Of a DNA stretch of 64,000 nt, positions 21,001 through 31,915 are shown in pieces. The DNA comes from Conus ventricosus. Taxonomy: Eukaryota; Mollusca; Gastropoda; Neogastropoda; Conidae. The notes beneath the pieces are model-generated. The model was not told the DNA's origin and searched no databases. It worked only from the letters and a program-made list of their open reading frames with translations. Location: positions 1 to 64,000 of the forward strand of contig JAFLJL010014772.1 of assembly GCA_018398815.1 (NCBI GenBank). The letters are read 5' to 3'. The number at the start of each line of letters is the position of its first letter. Within the stretch, counting starts at the first letter, position 1. Both the position numbers and the translations under genes were made by a program.

Positions 21001-21061
21001 TTGTTTTTTTCTCGCTTCCTTTTTTTAGACTCAAATAAATTTCTGCAAAAAATTAAGATCT
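18046..21061 (+). repeat. Noisy direct duplicate of 15035-17925
   Basis: In order it contains the 3' end of the 285-aa gene, the ATPase (18275-18905), the Polinton 1 right TIR hairpin (about 18925-19030), the junction into PolB of Polinton 0 (AAATCCAACAGAGCC near 19040), PolB with GTTTTGTTATAGATA near 19610, the same MITE-like insert (about 19855-20455), the PolB end and the first small acidic gene. Because both unique insertion junctions are reproduced, this is a copy of the same locus, not another element. Differences are mainly stretched homopolymers, and the duplicate begins mid-gene. I favour an unmerged assembly overlap over a true segmental duplication. Confidence 0.8.
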
Positions 21062-21425
21062 TAATTATATTTTTCTTTTTTCACCGAGGGTTTCACCGAG
21101 GGGTTTACATTTTTTCATAACTTTTTATTAAAAGACCCAATCATATCTTCATCCAATTCGCAAAATCTTTTCATTTTTGGGCTTGATGTCTCAAATTCCC
21201 CTTTTTTTTTTATTTTCAAGATATTTTTTTCCCCCCTTTTTTGGGGTTTTGTAGGGTTTGGGAATTTTTTGCATTTTCTTAAATTAAAATTCCTCGAAAA
21301 TTTTTTCCTAAAAACAAACCCCTTTTCATAGTTTCCCCGTATTATTTTCAAGGTCTTTTCCCTTTTAATCATTCTTTTTTTCTTTTCTTGTTTCCCTTCT
21401 AAAAAATTCCATTTTTAAACTCAAA
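21062..21425 (-). pseudogene. Second copy of the small acidic gene, noisy
   Basis: Minus-strand sequence contains FCELDEDMIGSFNKKL-like codons (21115-21170) and a start-like MIKREKTLK at 21372, parallel to the 103-aa gene at 17574-17885. It shows that Polinton 0 carries two tandem copies of this gene between PolB and integrase. Frames are disturbed by homopolymer errors. Confidence 0.5.
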
Positions 21426-21429
21426 AAAT

Positions 21430-22330
21430 TTTTAAACGTAAATTAATTAAGAAAACGGAACTGTGCCCCTGGGGGTTTTATCTCAGTTCTTCCTTCACAA
21501 AAGATTTTTGGGAGCGGGTTTGGTTTTGTTGTGTCAGTTTCTCGAAAAAACCCACGGGCGGATTATTTTTACAATTCTTTTTATTTCTTTTTGGATAAAA
21601 CACCCCCAAACGGGAATGGTTTTGCCCTGATGCGATGCCCCCTTCTGCTTCCCCCGGAAAATTTTAAAGGTCCCTTATTTTTAAACCAAATGGAAATTTT
21701 TGCGGATGAAAGGGCGCCCTCCTTCAGCAACATTTATTGTTTTTTTTTTTGTTTGCTTGTACGGGTTTTTAAGGAAATTTAAAAATTTTTCATTATTCAT
21801 TGCCCCCGGCAAACTGGGGGCAGTTTCTAACCCATTCTGTGTTGGGGAAAATTTGTCAATCAGCTCTCTGGAACTGGTGGAAAAAAGTCTTTCAGATAAC
21901 TGTTGTTAAAATTTTTAACTAAAAACCTGTGATCTGTGAAATCGTTGGGTTTTATCAGTTGTTTGGGAACAGCAAAAGCAGAAGCACTTTTTTTTGTGTT
22001 AATGGTTCTGGCCCTCTTTGTATCTTGAAGCTATTCAAAGACTGTGATTTGGGACTTAAAATTTTTTTTGTCCAATTTGTTTTCAGGGGGAAATATAAAG
22101 GTCCATTTGATGGGTGTGTTCCGGGAAAATTTTTCACAAAGTGCCCGGTTTTTCGTATTCGTCTGGTGCGGTAAATAAAATTTTCCCCAAAACCATTTTT
22201 AGGAAACCCTTCCTTTGGTTTGTTTTACTGGGCTTCCCCCCCTGCTTGTTACTTTTTTATTGCCGTATTCCCCTTTCCAAAATTTTTTTGGGAATAATTT
22301 GATTTTTTTTCATTTTTATTAGCCAAAATT
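21430..22330 (-). pseudogene. Polinton 0 integrase, noisy and internally deleted
   Basis: Aligns on the minus strand with the integrase at 40145-41060, including CTGATGCGATGCCCCCTTCTGC (21627) and CATTTATTGTTTTTTTTTTTG (21730). A jump near 21945 removes about 100 bases present at 40605-40710. Base quality is poor, so the deletion may be technical. Confidence 0.5.
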
Positions 22331-23040
22331 ATGCGCAACAAAAAACACAACGGGGCATACCAAAGACGATAAAAAACGATTTTTTGCTTTTTTTGTTTTT
22401 CTGTTTGGGTTTATTTAAAATCCTGAATTTTGGGGGGGGCAAAAGTCTCGATTGGTTTTTCCCCGTTACAAGATAATATTCTTTTATTGCCCCGGTCAAC
22501 GTCTTTTTAAAAGTGTAAACCCATGTCCCTGTTTTTTCAGTTTTTCGTTAATAAAATCTAACTGCTCAATTCTAAGCTTTTCAAGTTTTCTGTGCACTTT
22601 CTAGTTCCCCCAAAAGCTTTGTTTTTGTCTTTTTTTTCTGCCACATCCCGGTTTTTCTAAAGGTTTTTTACTTCCGGGTTAAAAACAAGCGCATTTAACA
22701 CCCCCGCCTACCTCATTTCGAATGAAGCCCTTTTTATAAATGTATTTTTTTTAAATTTTCATTTGTACTGTCGGAAATTTTCCTTGCTTAACTAGAAAAA
22801 ATTTGAGCAAATGAAGGGGTTTTTAACGGGAATTTGCTTTGCCCGAATTTTTCAAAACCCCCAGTTTGCCAAGATCTGCCGGGTTTTTTTTTTAACCGGC
22901 CCCTTTTTCCAAGCCTTTTTGTATCCTACACTTAGGCCTCCCTTTAAAGCTGAAAGGGGATAAAAAAGGTTTTGTAACAGTTTTTTCGGTGCTCCTTTTT
23001 AAAAAAAAAAATAATAATTATAAAACTTTTTTTTTAAAAA
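22331..23040 (-). pseudogene. Noisy copies of the two small membrane-type Polinton genes
   Basis: Match 41060-41740 of Polinton 2: TATGCGCAACAAAAAACACAACGG near 22331, TCTAACTGCTCAATTCT near 22556 and TCCTACACTTAGGCCTCC near 22925. The frames are broken. The sequence then jumps back at about 23040 to integrase. Confidence 0.5.
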
Positions 23041-24290
23041 TTTTCAACAAAGCCTGTGATCTGTGGGAAATCCTGGAATGCCTCTTTAAAGGGAAATCAA
23101 AGTTTTAACAATAATTTATTCACTTGGCCCTTTTAAAATTTTTTTCCATCCCTCGAAAATTGGAAAACATGCGAGGGGAAATTTTGGGGCCCTTTGATAT
23201 AAACATTTTTATGGCGACAGAAAAGCGAACACTCTTTTGCGTTTAATTTGGGTTTTGCATCTTTGTAAACTTGAAGCTATATCAAAGACGTGAGTGCGAC
23301 TTTTTAAACTTTTTTGTCTAATGTATATGGGGGAAATATAAAATTTCCCTTTGATGGGTTTTCGTTCGGGATTGTAATTTTACAAATGTGGGCCTGTTTT
23401 GTCTAGGCGCAGTTAAATAAAAAAGCCAAAAACGCTTGTTTAAATAAAACCCTTTTTCCCTTTCTGTTTGGTTTTATGACTCCCCCGCCCTTTGGGTTAG
23501 CTTTTTTATTGCTGTTGGGGTTCCCTTTCCCAAAATCCTTTTTGGGGAATAAAAAATTTGGGGTTTATTTTTATTCAGCCAATATTTTGTCAACAAAATA
23601 CCGACGGTCATGCCAAAGACTAAAATAAACCCATTCTTGCATCCTTTTTTTTTTTGATGGTTTAAAAAAAGTCGCTGGAATTTTTGGGGGGGGGCAAAGT
23701 TTCAATTGGTTTTTCCTTTTTACAAAAAAATTTTCTTGTATTGCCTGATCCCAAGTCTTTTTAAAAATTTTTTAAACGCATTTTCCCTGTTTTTTTAGTT
23801 TGTTATTTTTTAAAAAAACTTAAATGCTCAATTTTCCCGCTTTTCATAGGGGATATTGTGCAGCTGCTAGTTGCTCCATACTTTTTTTATGTCTTTTTTT
23901 CTCGCCGTCCCTCCCGCAGTTTACTAAACGTAATTACTTTCCCCTAAAAAACAAGCGCATTCACTACTGCGGGCCCCCTAACTTTATTAGAATGAAGCCA
24001 ATTTTTTTAAAAGTATTTTTTTAATTTTTCATATGATACTGTAAGGGAATTTTTCCTTCTTTAAATAGAAAAACTTTTTCAGCAAATGAAAAGGTATAAC
24101 AGCAATCAGCTTTGCAAATCCTCAAAGCCTAGCTTGCCAAAATCGGCTGGGTTTTAATTTTTTTAAAAAGCTTTTACCAACATTTGTGTATCCTACACTA
24201 AGGCCTCCAATAACAGCTGAAAGGTTTAAAAAAGGTTTGGGAACAGTTTTTTTTTTGGGGCTAAATTTTTAAAAAATAAAAAAAATTTAA
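23041..24290 (-). repeat. Second, repeated copy of integrase 5' part and small genes
   Basis: From about 23041 (AAAGCCTGTGATCTGTG) the order restarts at the equivalent of 40575 and runs again to the equivalent of 41755. It thus duplicates 21910-23040 in direct orientation. This version retains the stretch that the first lacks. All sequence is of the noisy type, consistent with a second overlapping read placed in tandem. Confidence 0.65.
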
Positions 24291-25519
24291 TTAATAAAAA
24301 CATGAACTGATGTTTTACTACAAGGCGCCAAAACCCTTTCCCCCCCTTTTATTCAAATGACACATTTTAGACCAACTATTATGCCCCAAAAAAGGGAAAA
24401 ACTGGGATTCTTTGGGGAGCATGTTTTTAAAAAAAAACAGTTCCTCCGGGAAAGAAATTTTGCATAGAACAAATTCAAAAAGATGTCGCCACAAACATGG
24501 GGAAAATATCAAAAACCGGTATGAAGCGAAAAAGGGGGTCAAGAATGGGAAAAAGCGTCGGGCAAAAGGCTCTTAAATTTGTACAATAAAAAAAGTTAAA
24601 TAGATTTGGGTCCTATTGTTTGAACAAGGCTTTATGTAAAATTTTTTAAAGCAGGATCCGTTTTAAAAAAAAAGTCATTAGAGTCTCTAGGAAAGGATTT
24701 GTATTTAAAAATTTGGAACCTTATTGTCGCCCCAAAACATGGGGTTAAAATTTCTTTTAATCATATAGATTTTTTTTCTCTTAAACTGACCCCCAAACCA
24801 GAAAATCACAGGGAAACAGGGAAAAAAATTTTAAAAGGTGGGGGAAAATGACCCGTAAAAACCGGGGGGCGTTAGCAGGAAACAAAATTTTTCAGAGTGG
24901 AACAAAAAAAAAATTAAAATTTCAGTTTCAAAACACAAATTACGCCCCCTAATCATGGGATTAATTTCTTTTTTAAACCCTATAGATTTTTTTTTCCCTT
25001 TTAAAAAAAGACGAGCCAGAAAATCAGCAAAAATCAGAAAACATTGACCCAAGTGGAGAAAGTGGGCAGTAAAAAGCCTGGGGGCGTTGCACAGGAAAAA
25101 AATTTGAGAGTGGAACAAAGAAAAAAATTACAGTTTCAATCAAAAAATTTTGGTTTTTATAAAGAAAAAATGCTAGAGCCGCAGCCATTGTTTCAATGCC
25201 GGCTATAAAAAACGACAAAACAAGTTTATTTTAAGGCCTACAACCCAAATGGGGTTTCCTACACCCCAAAAATTTCATATTTTTTTAAAGCAATTGTCAT
25301 TTTTGGCGGCATTGCTTAAACTTAAATGTTGGGGGCGGGTTTTTACGGTTTAAAATAATAAAAACAAAGAAACAAAAACCAAAACTTCCAAAAAAAACTC
25401 AAACCCCTAAATTTCAGAAGGGCGAAAAACAAAAGATGCAACCCCAAACCCAAAAAAAAGTTCTTTTTACCATTTCGATGCAATAACACTTTAAAAACTT
25501 TTAAAAAATAATTATAAGT
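24291..25519 (+). pseudogene. Noisy copies of the small plus-strand Polinton genes
   Basis: Equivalent to 41761-42960 of Polinton 2: CATGAACTGATG at 24300, TGTCGCCACAAACATGG near 24484 and GACGAGCCAGAAAATCA near 25010. Around 24940 the order steps back again to the equivalent of about 42170, producing a short repeat of 24720-24910. No continuous frame survives. Confidence 0.5.
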
Positions 25520-25748
25520 TTTCCCTTTAAAAAGAAAATTTGGTTTTACTTAGGGGGTAACTTTGTTATGAACCCTTTAGGTGACTTTTAAAACGGGGGG
25601 GGGGGGCCTTTTTTTGGGTCAAGAACTTATTAAGAAATTGAGGTACCCTTTATTAAGAAATTAAATTAAAAAACTTGGTAAAAATTAAAAACTTAACTAA
25701 GAACTTAGGGGGGACTTTTTAAGGCGACTTGATCAAGAAAATTATTAA
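25520..25748 (+). repeat. Minisatellite of Polinton 0, left of the piggyBac insertion
   Basis: Degraded units of the type AACTTAACTAAGAACTT and GGCGACTTGATCAAGAA end in TTAA at 25745-25748, where a piggyBac terminus begins. The array resumes at 47518 with TTAAAAACTTGAGGTGACTT. Confidence 0.65.
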
Positions 25749-25794
25749 CCCCTTCCCTCCACCGTTTAAGTGGCCTTTTTTTTGTTTTTGCTGT

Positions 25795-26753
25795 GTGCCG
25801 GGGCCCCAAATTTTTCTTTTTGCAGTAGGGTTTACTTCTGTTCCACTACTCATTCATTTATTGAATTTCTCTTAATTTTTTGAAGTTTTTTTCTTTTCAC
25901 CCTGTGCTATGAAGTGGCGTCCCTAAAAATTTGATTTGGTGGTCATAAGTTGATAAAAATCAATATAATCAAACCCTTTTTTAAAAAATTTAACACTTTT
26001 CTGCATAGCACACATTTTGCAGCACCCTCAAACCAAAGAGAAAAATGAAAAAAATGGGGATTTTTTTGGGCGGGAAAATTTTCCAAAAATCCCGGTATTC
26101 ATTTACTGCCAGCAAATGTTTTTTTGTGTGGTAAAAACAAAGCATAATTAGGGGTTTCCCCAATTCCCGGGGAAAGGGACAGAATTTTGTTTAGTGGTTT
26201 GGGTTTACTAATCTGTTCAAAAACTCATTATTTTTGGGGATTTTTCTTAGATTTTATGCATGATTCTTTTTAGTGCCTGGTTATAAAGAGAAAATTTTAA
26301 ATATTTTTTATTCTGTTTCCAAATTTTTGGGAAAAAGTATTATGATAAACCCTTTTTTAATAAAAATTTTTGGGTTTTTAACATAAAAAACACACATTGA
26401 AAACCATTTAAAACCCCACAAAAAAATGAAAAAAAAATGGGTGTTTGTATTGGGGTGAGCAAACATTTCCAAAAAAATCGGGATTGAACAATTTCCCAAA
26501 CAAAAGTTCTTTTTTTCCATACATGCATCACTGGGGGTTTTCCCCCCCCAAATTTTGGAGTAAAGGGAAGGACGCCCCAGTAGGCCGATCTTCCATTGAA
26601 AACCCATCAAACCCAACAAAACAAGGAAAAAAAAGGGTGTTTGTATTGGCTGAGCATCATACAAACATCTGGTATTGATATCATTCCAATCAAATGTTCT
26701 TTATGTGCTAATACATGCATCACTGGGGTTACCCCAATTCAGGAGTAAAGGGA
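25795..26753 (+). repeat. About 375-base subterminal repeats of piggyBac 1, noisy then clean
   Basis: Contains CACTACTCATTCATTTATTGA, ACAAACATCTGGTATTGATA and GGGTTACCCCAATTCAGG, the same unit as the clean array at 28310-29650. Bases 26395-26590 are a noisy version of 26597-26775, a repeat best explained by an unmerged overlap. The unit also occurs near the right end of piggyBac 2. Confidence 0.7.
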
Positions 26754-26754
26754 A

Positions 26755-28115
26755 GGACGCCCTAGTAGTGCCGATCTTCAAAAAGGGAGATCGCCACCAG
26801 CCAGCAAACTACAGGCCTGTGTCCCTCACGTCGATAATGTGCAAGCTCCTCGAGCACATCATACATAGCAGCGTCATGCAACACCTTGACAGCTTCAACA
26901 TCCTCACAGACGTACAGCATGGATTCAGGAAATACAGTCATGCGAAACCCAACTTATAGAGACCGTCCACGACATCGAAAAAAAACCTTGCTGCTAAAGG
27001 CCAAACAGACGCAATCTTGTTGGACTTCAGCAAGGCCTTCGACAAGGTGCCACATCAGCGACTCATGCACAAACTTGAGGCCTACGGAGTCAGAGGAAAC
27101 ACACATAATGGATCAAATCGTTTTTGACAGGGAGAACACAAAAAGTAGCACTTGAGGGTGTATATTCAGCTACCACCCCAGTAACATCAGGAGTACCCCA
27201 AGCACTGTTCTTGGACCGCTACTTTTCCTATTGTACATCAACGACCTTCCTGATGTCGTGAAACACGCAAAAGTAAAACTTTTCGCAGACGACAGCCTTC
27301 TTTACAAGCAAATTAAAGGAATCCAAAGACCAGAGACTACTCCAAAAAGACCTGGACGCACTTGAAGGCTGGGAAGAAATGTGGCAAATGAACTTTAACC
27401 CCAGTAAATGCAACATCATCCGCATCCTAGCAGACAAGAATAAACCACCGCTAGTGTCCGACTACCACCTCCATGGACAGGCTCTAGAGATGACCAAAGA
27501 AAGCAAATACCTGGGAGTTACCATATCAGATGACCTAACATGGACCAGCCACATCAAAAACATCACCGCAAAAGGAAACAAAACAGTGGCTTCTTGAGGC
27601 GCAACTTTAAAGAATGTACAACAAAAGTTAAAGCAGCAACCTATACCACCATGGTGCGCCCCACATTAGAATACGCGTCAACGGTGTGGGACCCACACGA
27701 AGAGAAGGACAAGAAATCACTCGAAGCTGTCCAAAGAAGAGCAGCCAGATACACCCACAACAACTACTTTGAAAGAACACCCGGCATTATCACCAATATA
27801 CTCAACACCTTAGGATGGGAGTCATTGGAAGAAAGAAGAACAAAGAATAGACTAATGATGCTGTACAAGGTCAAGCACAATCTTGTTGGAATCTCACCTG
27901 CAAACTACATCAGGGACTCTGACCCAAGAACAAGAGGAGCAAGGCTATACCAACAACAGGATTTCCACAAGGCAATAAACAACACCTTCTTCCCGAGGAC
28001 AACCTCAGACTGGAACAGCCTCCCCACCTCTACGACATCAGCAACGTCACTGGGGATGTTCCGCTCACGACTCGGTGGCAGCAGGGCTCTGCAGCCACTT
28101 GTGAGCACCCCATGA
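26755..28115 (+). pseudogene. LINE reverse transcriptase, broken frames
   Basis: Visible in order: VVPIFKKGDRHQPANYRPVS and LTSIMCKLLEHIIH (RT motifs 1-2), a DFSKAFDKVPH-type segment (27020), a TVLGPLLFL and INDLPDV segment (27210), LFADDSLLY (catalytic Asp pair, 27280), KYLGVTISDDLTWTSHIKNI (27520) and a C-terminal TLEYASTVWDPH to QRRAARYTHN domain up to 28115. Changes of frame near 26955, 27150, 27310 and 27595 show it is inactive or contains errors. Confidence 0.75.
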
Positions 28116-28309
28116 CCCTCCCTACTGCCCTGTACATAGTTTTAATTCCCCCCCCCCCCCCCCCCCACCAACCTACTGCCCTGTACATAGTTTTAATTCC
28201 CCCCCCCCCCCCCCCCAAACCTAGCTCCCGCGGCCGGAATCAACGATACGTCACCGCAGGCCACTTACGTTCAGAAATGAACCCGCCCCTTTCAGAGAGA
28301 AAAGAAAAG
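28116..28309 (+). repeat. LINE 3' tail with duplicated poly-C motif
   Basis: Two copies of a 62-base unit, CTACTGCCCTGTACATAGTT plus about 16-20 C residues, then a short unique tail ending AAAAGAAAAG at the target duplication. The proline-rich frames through it are artefacts. Confidence 0.7.
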
Positions 28310-29650
28310 AAGGGACAGAATTTTGATTTTGTGGTAGGTTCACGTATCTGTTCACTACTCATTCATTTATTGAGATATCTGTTAGATAGTTTGCAGTTGT
28401 CCTCCTAATAGCATGAGGTATTATTGGTATCATAATATTTTGATTTGGTGGCACTAGTATAGTAAAAAGTAACACAATCAACATGTTTTTGTTATAAAAT
28501 GACAGTGTTCGAGCACACACTACACACTGCAACACATCAAACCACACAACACATACAAAAAATTGTTTCAGTATTGCCTGAACATCATACAAACATCTGG
28601 TAATGATATCATTGCCAGCAAATCATCTTCTGTGTGGTAATACATACATCTTTGGGGGTACCCCAATCCCAGGGTAAAGGGACAGAATTCTGCTTTTGAC
28701 AGTAGGTTCACTCATCTGTTCACTACTCATTCATTTATTGAGATATCTCTTAGATTGTTTGCATGTTTTTCCCTTATACCTTGTGGCATGATGTTGATGT
28801 CATTACATTTTGATTTTGTTGATAAGTAATATGGCAAAAAGTAACATAACCAACTTTTTTAGTAATGAAATGACTGTTTTTGGGCACACACACATACATT
28901 GCAGCTCATCAAACCATACAAAACATGGAAAAAAAATTTGGTGTTAGTATTGATTGGACATCATACAAACATCTGGTATTGGTATCATTGCCAGCAAATC
29001 ATCTTCTGTGTGGTAATACATACATCTTTGGGGTACCCCAATCCAGGGTAAAGGGACGAGAATTCTGCTTTGACAGTAGGTTCACTCATCTGTTCACTAC
29101 TCATTCATTTATTGAGATATCTCTTAGATTGTTTGCATGTTTTTCCCCTTATGCCTTGTGGCATGATGTGATGTCATTACATTTTGATTTGTTGATAAGT
29201 AATATGGCAAAAAGCAACATAACCAACTTTTTTAGTAATGAAATGACTGTTTTGGGGCACACACACATACATTGCAGCTCATCAAACCATACAAAACTTG
29301 AAAAAAATGATGTTAGAATTGACTGAACATAATATAAACATCTGGCATTGATATGAATGCCAGCAAAGTCTGTTCTGTGTGATAATACATACATATATCA
29401 TTGTAGGTACCATAATCACGACATAAAGGACCAAATTTTGCCTTTTGCAGTAGGTTTACTAATGTGATCACTACTGACTCATTTACTCAGACAAGTCTTA
29501 CATCTTTTGCATGTTTTTTTCTTGCATCTTGGCTATAACCTGATGTACTAATAATCAGATTTTGTTAGTAAACAGTAAAATTTGATGAAATCAAATCTCA
29601 TGACAGTTTCAAAAGAAAAACAGTCATATTGCTGTATATAAAACCACACA
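28310..29650 (+). repeat. Tandem array of about 375-base units (piggyBac 1 subterminal repeats)
   Basis: The landmark GGGGTACCCCAATC recurs at about 28656 and 29031 and in diverged form at 29405, spacing 374-375 bases. Each unit contains GTTCACTACTCATTCATTTA, GATATCTCTTAGATTGTTTG, a CA-rich GGGCACACACACATACATTG stretch and ACAAACATCTGG. No reading frame is conserved among units, so they are non-coding. The last unit is cut at 29650 by Polinton 2 and continues at 45307. Confidence 0.85.
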
Positions 29651-29786
29651 AGAGAACAGTATTTTACCAATCCTGGCTCACTTTCGCGATCAACCAGTTT
29701 TCGGGCGAAAGTGGCCTAAAAGCCGCCTTTTTCTGTTCTCTGACAAGTAACCAAAAAATAACGATTTTCTACAAACAAACATACTG
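29651..29786 (+). repeat. Left TIR of Polinton 2, hairpin overlapping the ATPase 3' end
   Basis: Matches the reverse complement of 45172-45306 over about 135 bases. The hairpin part (29651-29741) has outer arms AGAGAACAG / CTGTTCTCT and an inner stem CACTTTCGC / GGGCGAAAGTG. The TIR continues through GACAAGTAACCAAAAAATAA into the last codons (QYVCL and stop) of the ATPase gene. Confidence 0.9.
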
Positions 29787-30380
29787 TGTAGGGTTATCCG
29801 TTTTTAATACTAATTTACAAAACTTTTCAGATTTTAGTTTTTGTTTAATCCTATGTTTTTCTTGATCGTTTTCAATAACATCATTTTCGCGCAAACATTC
29901 TTCAAATGAGTCTCTGTCTTTCATGTGAAATAACACTACAGTCTTTAACTGTTCTCTAAAGTCTTTTAAAACTGAGTTATATTTTTGACATAAAATCCAC
30001 ACACTTATCCCAGCATGTCTTCCACTGAAAGCCAGTTTTGACAAAGTGTTTCTCTTTTTAACTATGTCTTTTTCTGCTGAACAGTCATCTATAATAAATA
30101 GCGTTTGCGTTCCCTCAAACAATATAAAAAAGCGTTCTAGACATTCACTCAGTTTATTGCTGGGGTCAACTAAAAAAATGTTATCATCTGCCCATATAAA
30201 CCTTCTATCATGATATGCTTTGTTCCATTTAAGTGTTGGACAGAAAACCGCAATATGATCAAAATTATAACGATAAACTGTTTGTAACAGGTCGAGGATA
30301 AATATTGTTTTTCCACAACCAGTCTGCCCACAAATCAATGAGCAATGAGGAGTTTTTGTCATAAAGTTTAACTGCTCCAT
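29769..30380 (-). CDS. Polinton 2 packaging ATPase, intact
   Basis: Uninterrupted 203-aa frame from MEQLNFMTKTPHCSLICG to NPTQYVCL. Walker A is GQTGCGKT near residues 18-25 and Walker B is LFIIDDC near residue 93, followed by RHAGISVWILCQKY, typical of the short FtsK/HerA (A32-like) DNA-packaging ATPases of Polintons. It would translocate element DNA into particles. Its last codons lie inside the TIR, so the other end of the element carries an inverted copy of the gene tail. The ATG at 30380 lies just 16 bases downstream of the preceding gene on the same strand. This intact frame is the best evidence that the family was recently functional. Confidence 0.93.
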   Translation of the reverse strand: MEQLNFMTKTPHCSLICGQTGCGKTIFILDLLQTVYRYNFDHIAVFCPTLKWNKAYHDRRFIWADDNIFLVDPSNKLSECLERFFILFEGTQTLFIIDDCSAEKDIVKKRNTLSKLAFSGRHAGISVWILCQKYNSVLKDFREQLKTVVLFHMKDRDSFEECLRENDVIENDQEKHRIKQKLKSEKFCKLVLKTDNPTQYVCL

Positions 30381-30396
30381 AGTTTTATAACAGAGT

Positions 30397-31256
30397 TTAA
30401 TCTAATCCAGTTATTATTTTTATCATACTCTCCGTCAAAACTTGTTCAGTATAATAAAACCCTATGAGGCCTAAATGTGTAAGATTAATCCAATTTAGTT
30501 CTGTAAGATTGTTTCTATTTAAGTCAACATTGATTTTGTTGCTTGTTGTTATGATCTTAATATCCTCGCCATTGTGAAGAACGACGACAACAACGTTAAG
30601 ACGTTTAACGTCTAAGTTTTGCCAGCTAATATTAATTCCTTTTATAAGGTCATCACTAACGCCCACAACCCCATCCCTCTCCACATCTTTAAAGACAGAA
30701 ATTTCAAATATCATTGTGAACGTGTCTCCTAATTTTCTGCTTGGAAAGAACTGTAATTTTGTAGAAGCTTTTTTTACAACTGTTTCTTTTCTGTGGAGGA
30801 TGTACTGTTTTTTCCCATATGGCGTTATTTCAATTTCTTTCCGACTATTGTCGTCCGGCATAAGACTTACATGTAAAGGGCCAGAGTTGAATGCTTTTCT
30901 GAAACTTTTTTGGCGGCTAAAATATGTAAATGGGCTTATGAATTCAAATTTTATGTCCCATTCTAAATATGGTTCTAAGTGCCATTTGAGGTCAGGTTTT
31001 CGAACTATTTTATATTCATACTGGCCAACATTATTTGCCTCTAGATTGCGCAGTTGTTCTAGTTTAGGAAACTTTTTGTTGTCGCCAACCTCTTTGCGTT
31101 TATAATCACCATCTTTAGTGTACTCAAAACCATACAAAGCGCCTATTTCACCGTTCTGTTCAAAGTCCGCAACATCTGCAAGGTCTTTTAAAAATTCAAA
31201 AGGTTAAAAATTTAAAGGGGCGTAATGAACCCCTGTTTCTTCTGGCCCACGCGCAT
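30397..31256 (-). CDS. Conserved Polinton protein of unknown function, nearly intact
   Basis: Open from MYGFEYTKDGDYKRKEVGDN (31137) to MIKIITGLD (30397). Homology extends upstream to a start at 31256, where the noisy block begins and breaks the frame. Segments PYLEWDIKFEFISPF, PDDNSRKEIEITPYGKKQYI and SWQNLDVKRLNVVVVVLHNG match the Polinton 1 copy. No known motif. The position between minor virion protein and ATPase suggests a role in particle assembly, inferred only from context. Confidence 0.7.
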
Positions 31257-31259
31257 TTT

Positions 31260-31915
31260 TTTTAGAAACTATTTTTTTTATTTCCAAAAAAATTTTTTCG
31301 GGTTATCACATTTCAAAATTTTTCCCCCTTTTTGGGTTTTTGATTTTTTTTTAAAATTTGACCCCACCCCCACAAACAAATTTTTTAAACTGTAAATTAG
31401 GGAAATTGTATAATTTCAAAATTTCGCAAAAACAGCTTTCCCTGACGGAAACTTTTAAAAACATTTGAGGGTCCATCATATAAGTTTCATAAAGGCTTAG
31501 CCACCAAATGAATATAGAGTAATAATTTGCAAAACGAGGGGATTTTTCCCCTCATAAGTATTTGTTTGCTGCAACTCAAAAACTAGAACGGCAGTTTGGG
31601 TATTTTTTTTTTTTTTTTTAAAAAGAAAAAATTTTTAGCTACCTTTATAAAAAAGGGTTAACCTACTTCTTCTTCTTAAAGGTTTAAAGGGCCCAACATT
31701 TTTTTTTAAGTTTTGCTTTTTTAATTTTTGAGACAAGGGTTGTTTTTTACTCAATCTTCTTTTAACGAGAAAAAAACCCGTAATAACCATCAGGTAGGGT
31801 TAACTGCTAACAAATTTAGGCCTCTTTTATTAACTTTTCAATTTTAAATTATTCTCCTTGGCTTTGTTTTAATATTAAACCAACGACTTTGTAAAATATT
31901 TAAGAGCGAAACCTT
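31260..31915 (-). pseudogene. Polinton 2 probable minor virion protein, noisy
   Basis: Reverse complement of the 13755-14370 gene. Shared landmarks are CCATCAGGTAGGGTTAACTG (31789), CGACTTTGTAAAATATTT (31882) and ATTAGGGAAATTGTATAATT (31396). Homopolymer stretching disrupts all frames. Confidence 0.5.

Larger units (their letters stand above)
26754..28309 (+). mobile_element. 5'-truncated non-LTR retrotransposon (jockey/CR1-like LINE)
   Basis: Inserted in a 375-base repeat unit, with candidate target duplication AAGGGA (26748-26753 and 28310-28315). It carries the 3' two thirds of a reverse transcriptase and a short 3' tail with two copies of CCCTGTACATAGTTTTAATT followed by poly-C (28125-28220). 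No endonuclease domain is present, consistent with 5' truncation. Confidence 0.75.

Noticed and set aside
18046..21061. A fourth independent Polinton
   Set aside because: The block repeats the Polinton 1/PolB junction and the MITE in PolB, which are private to one locus, so it is a duplicate of 15035-17925.
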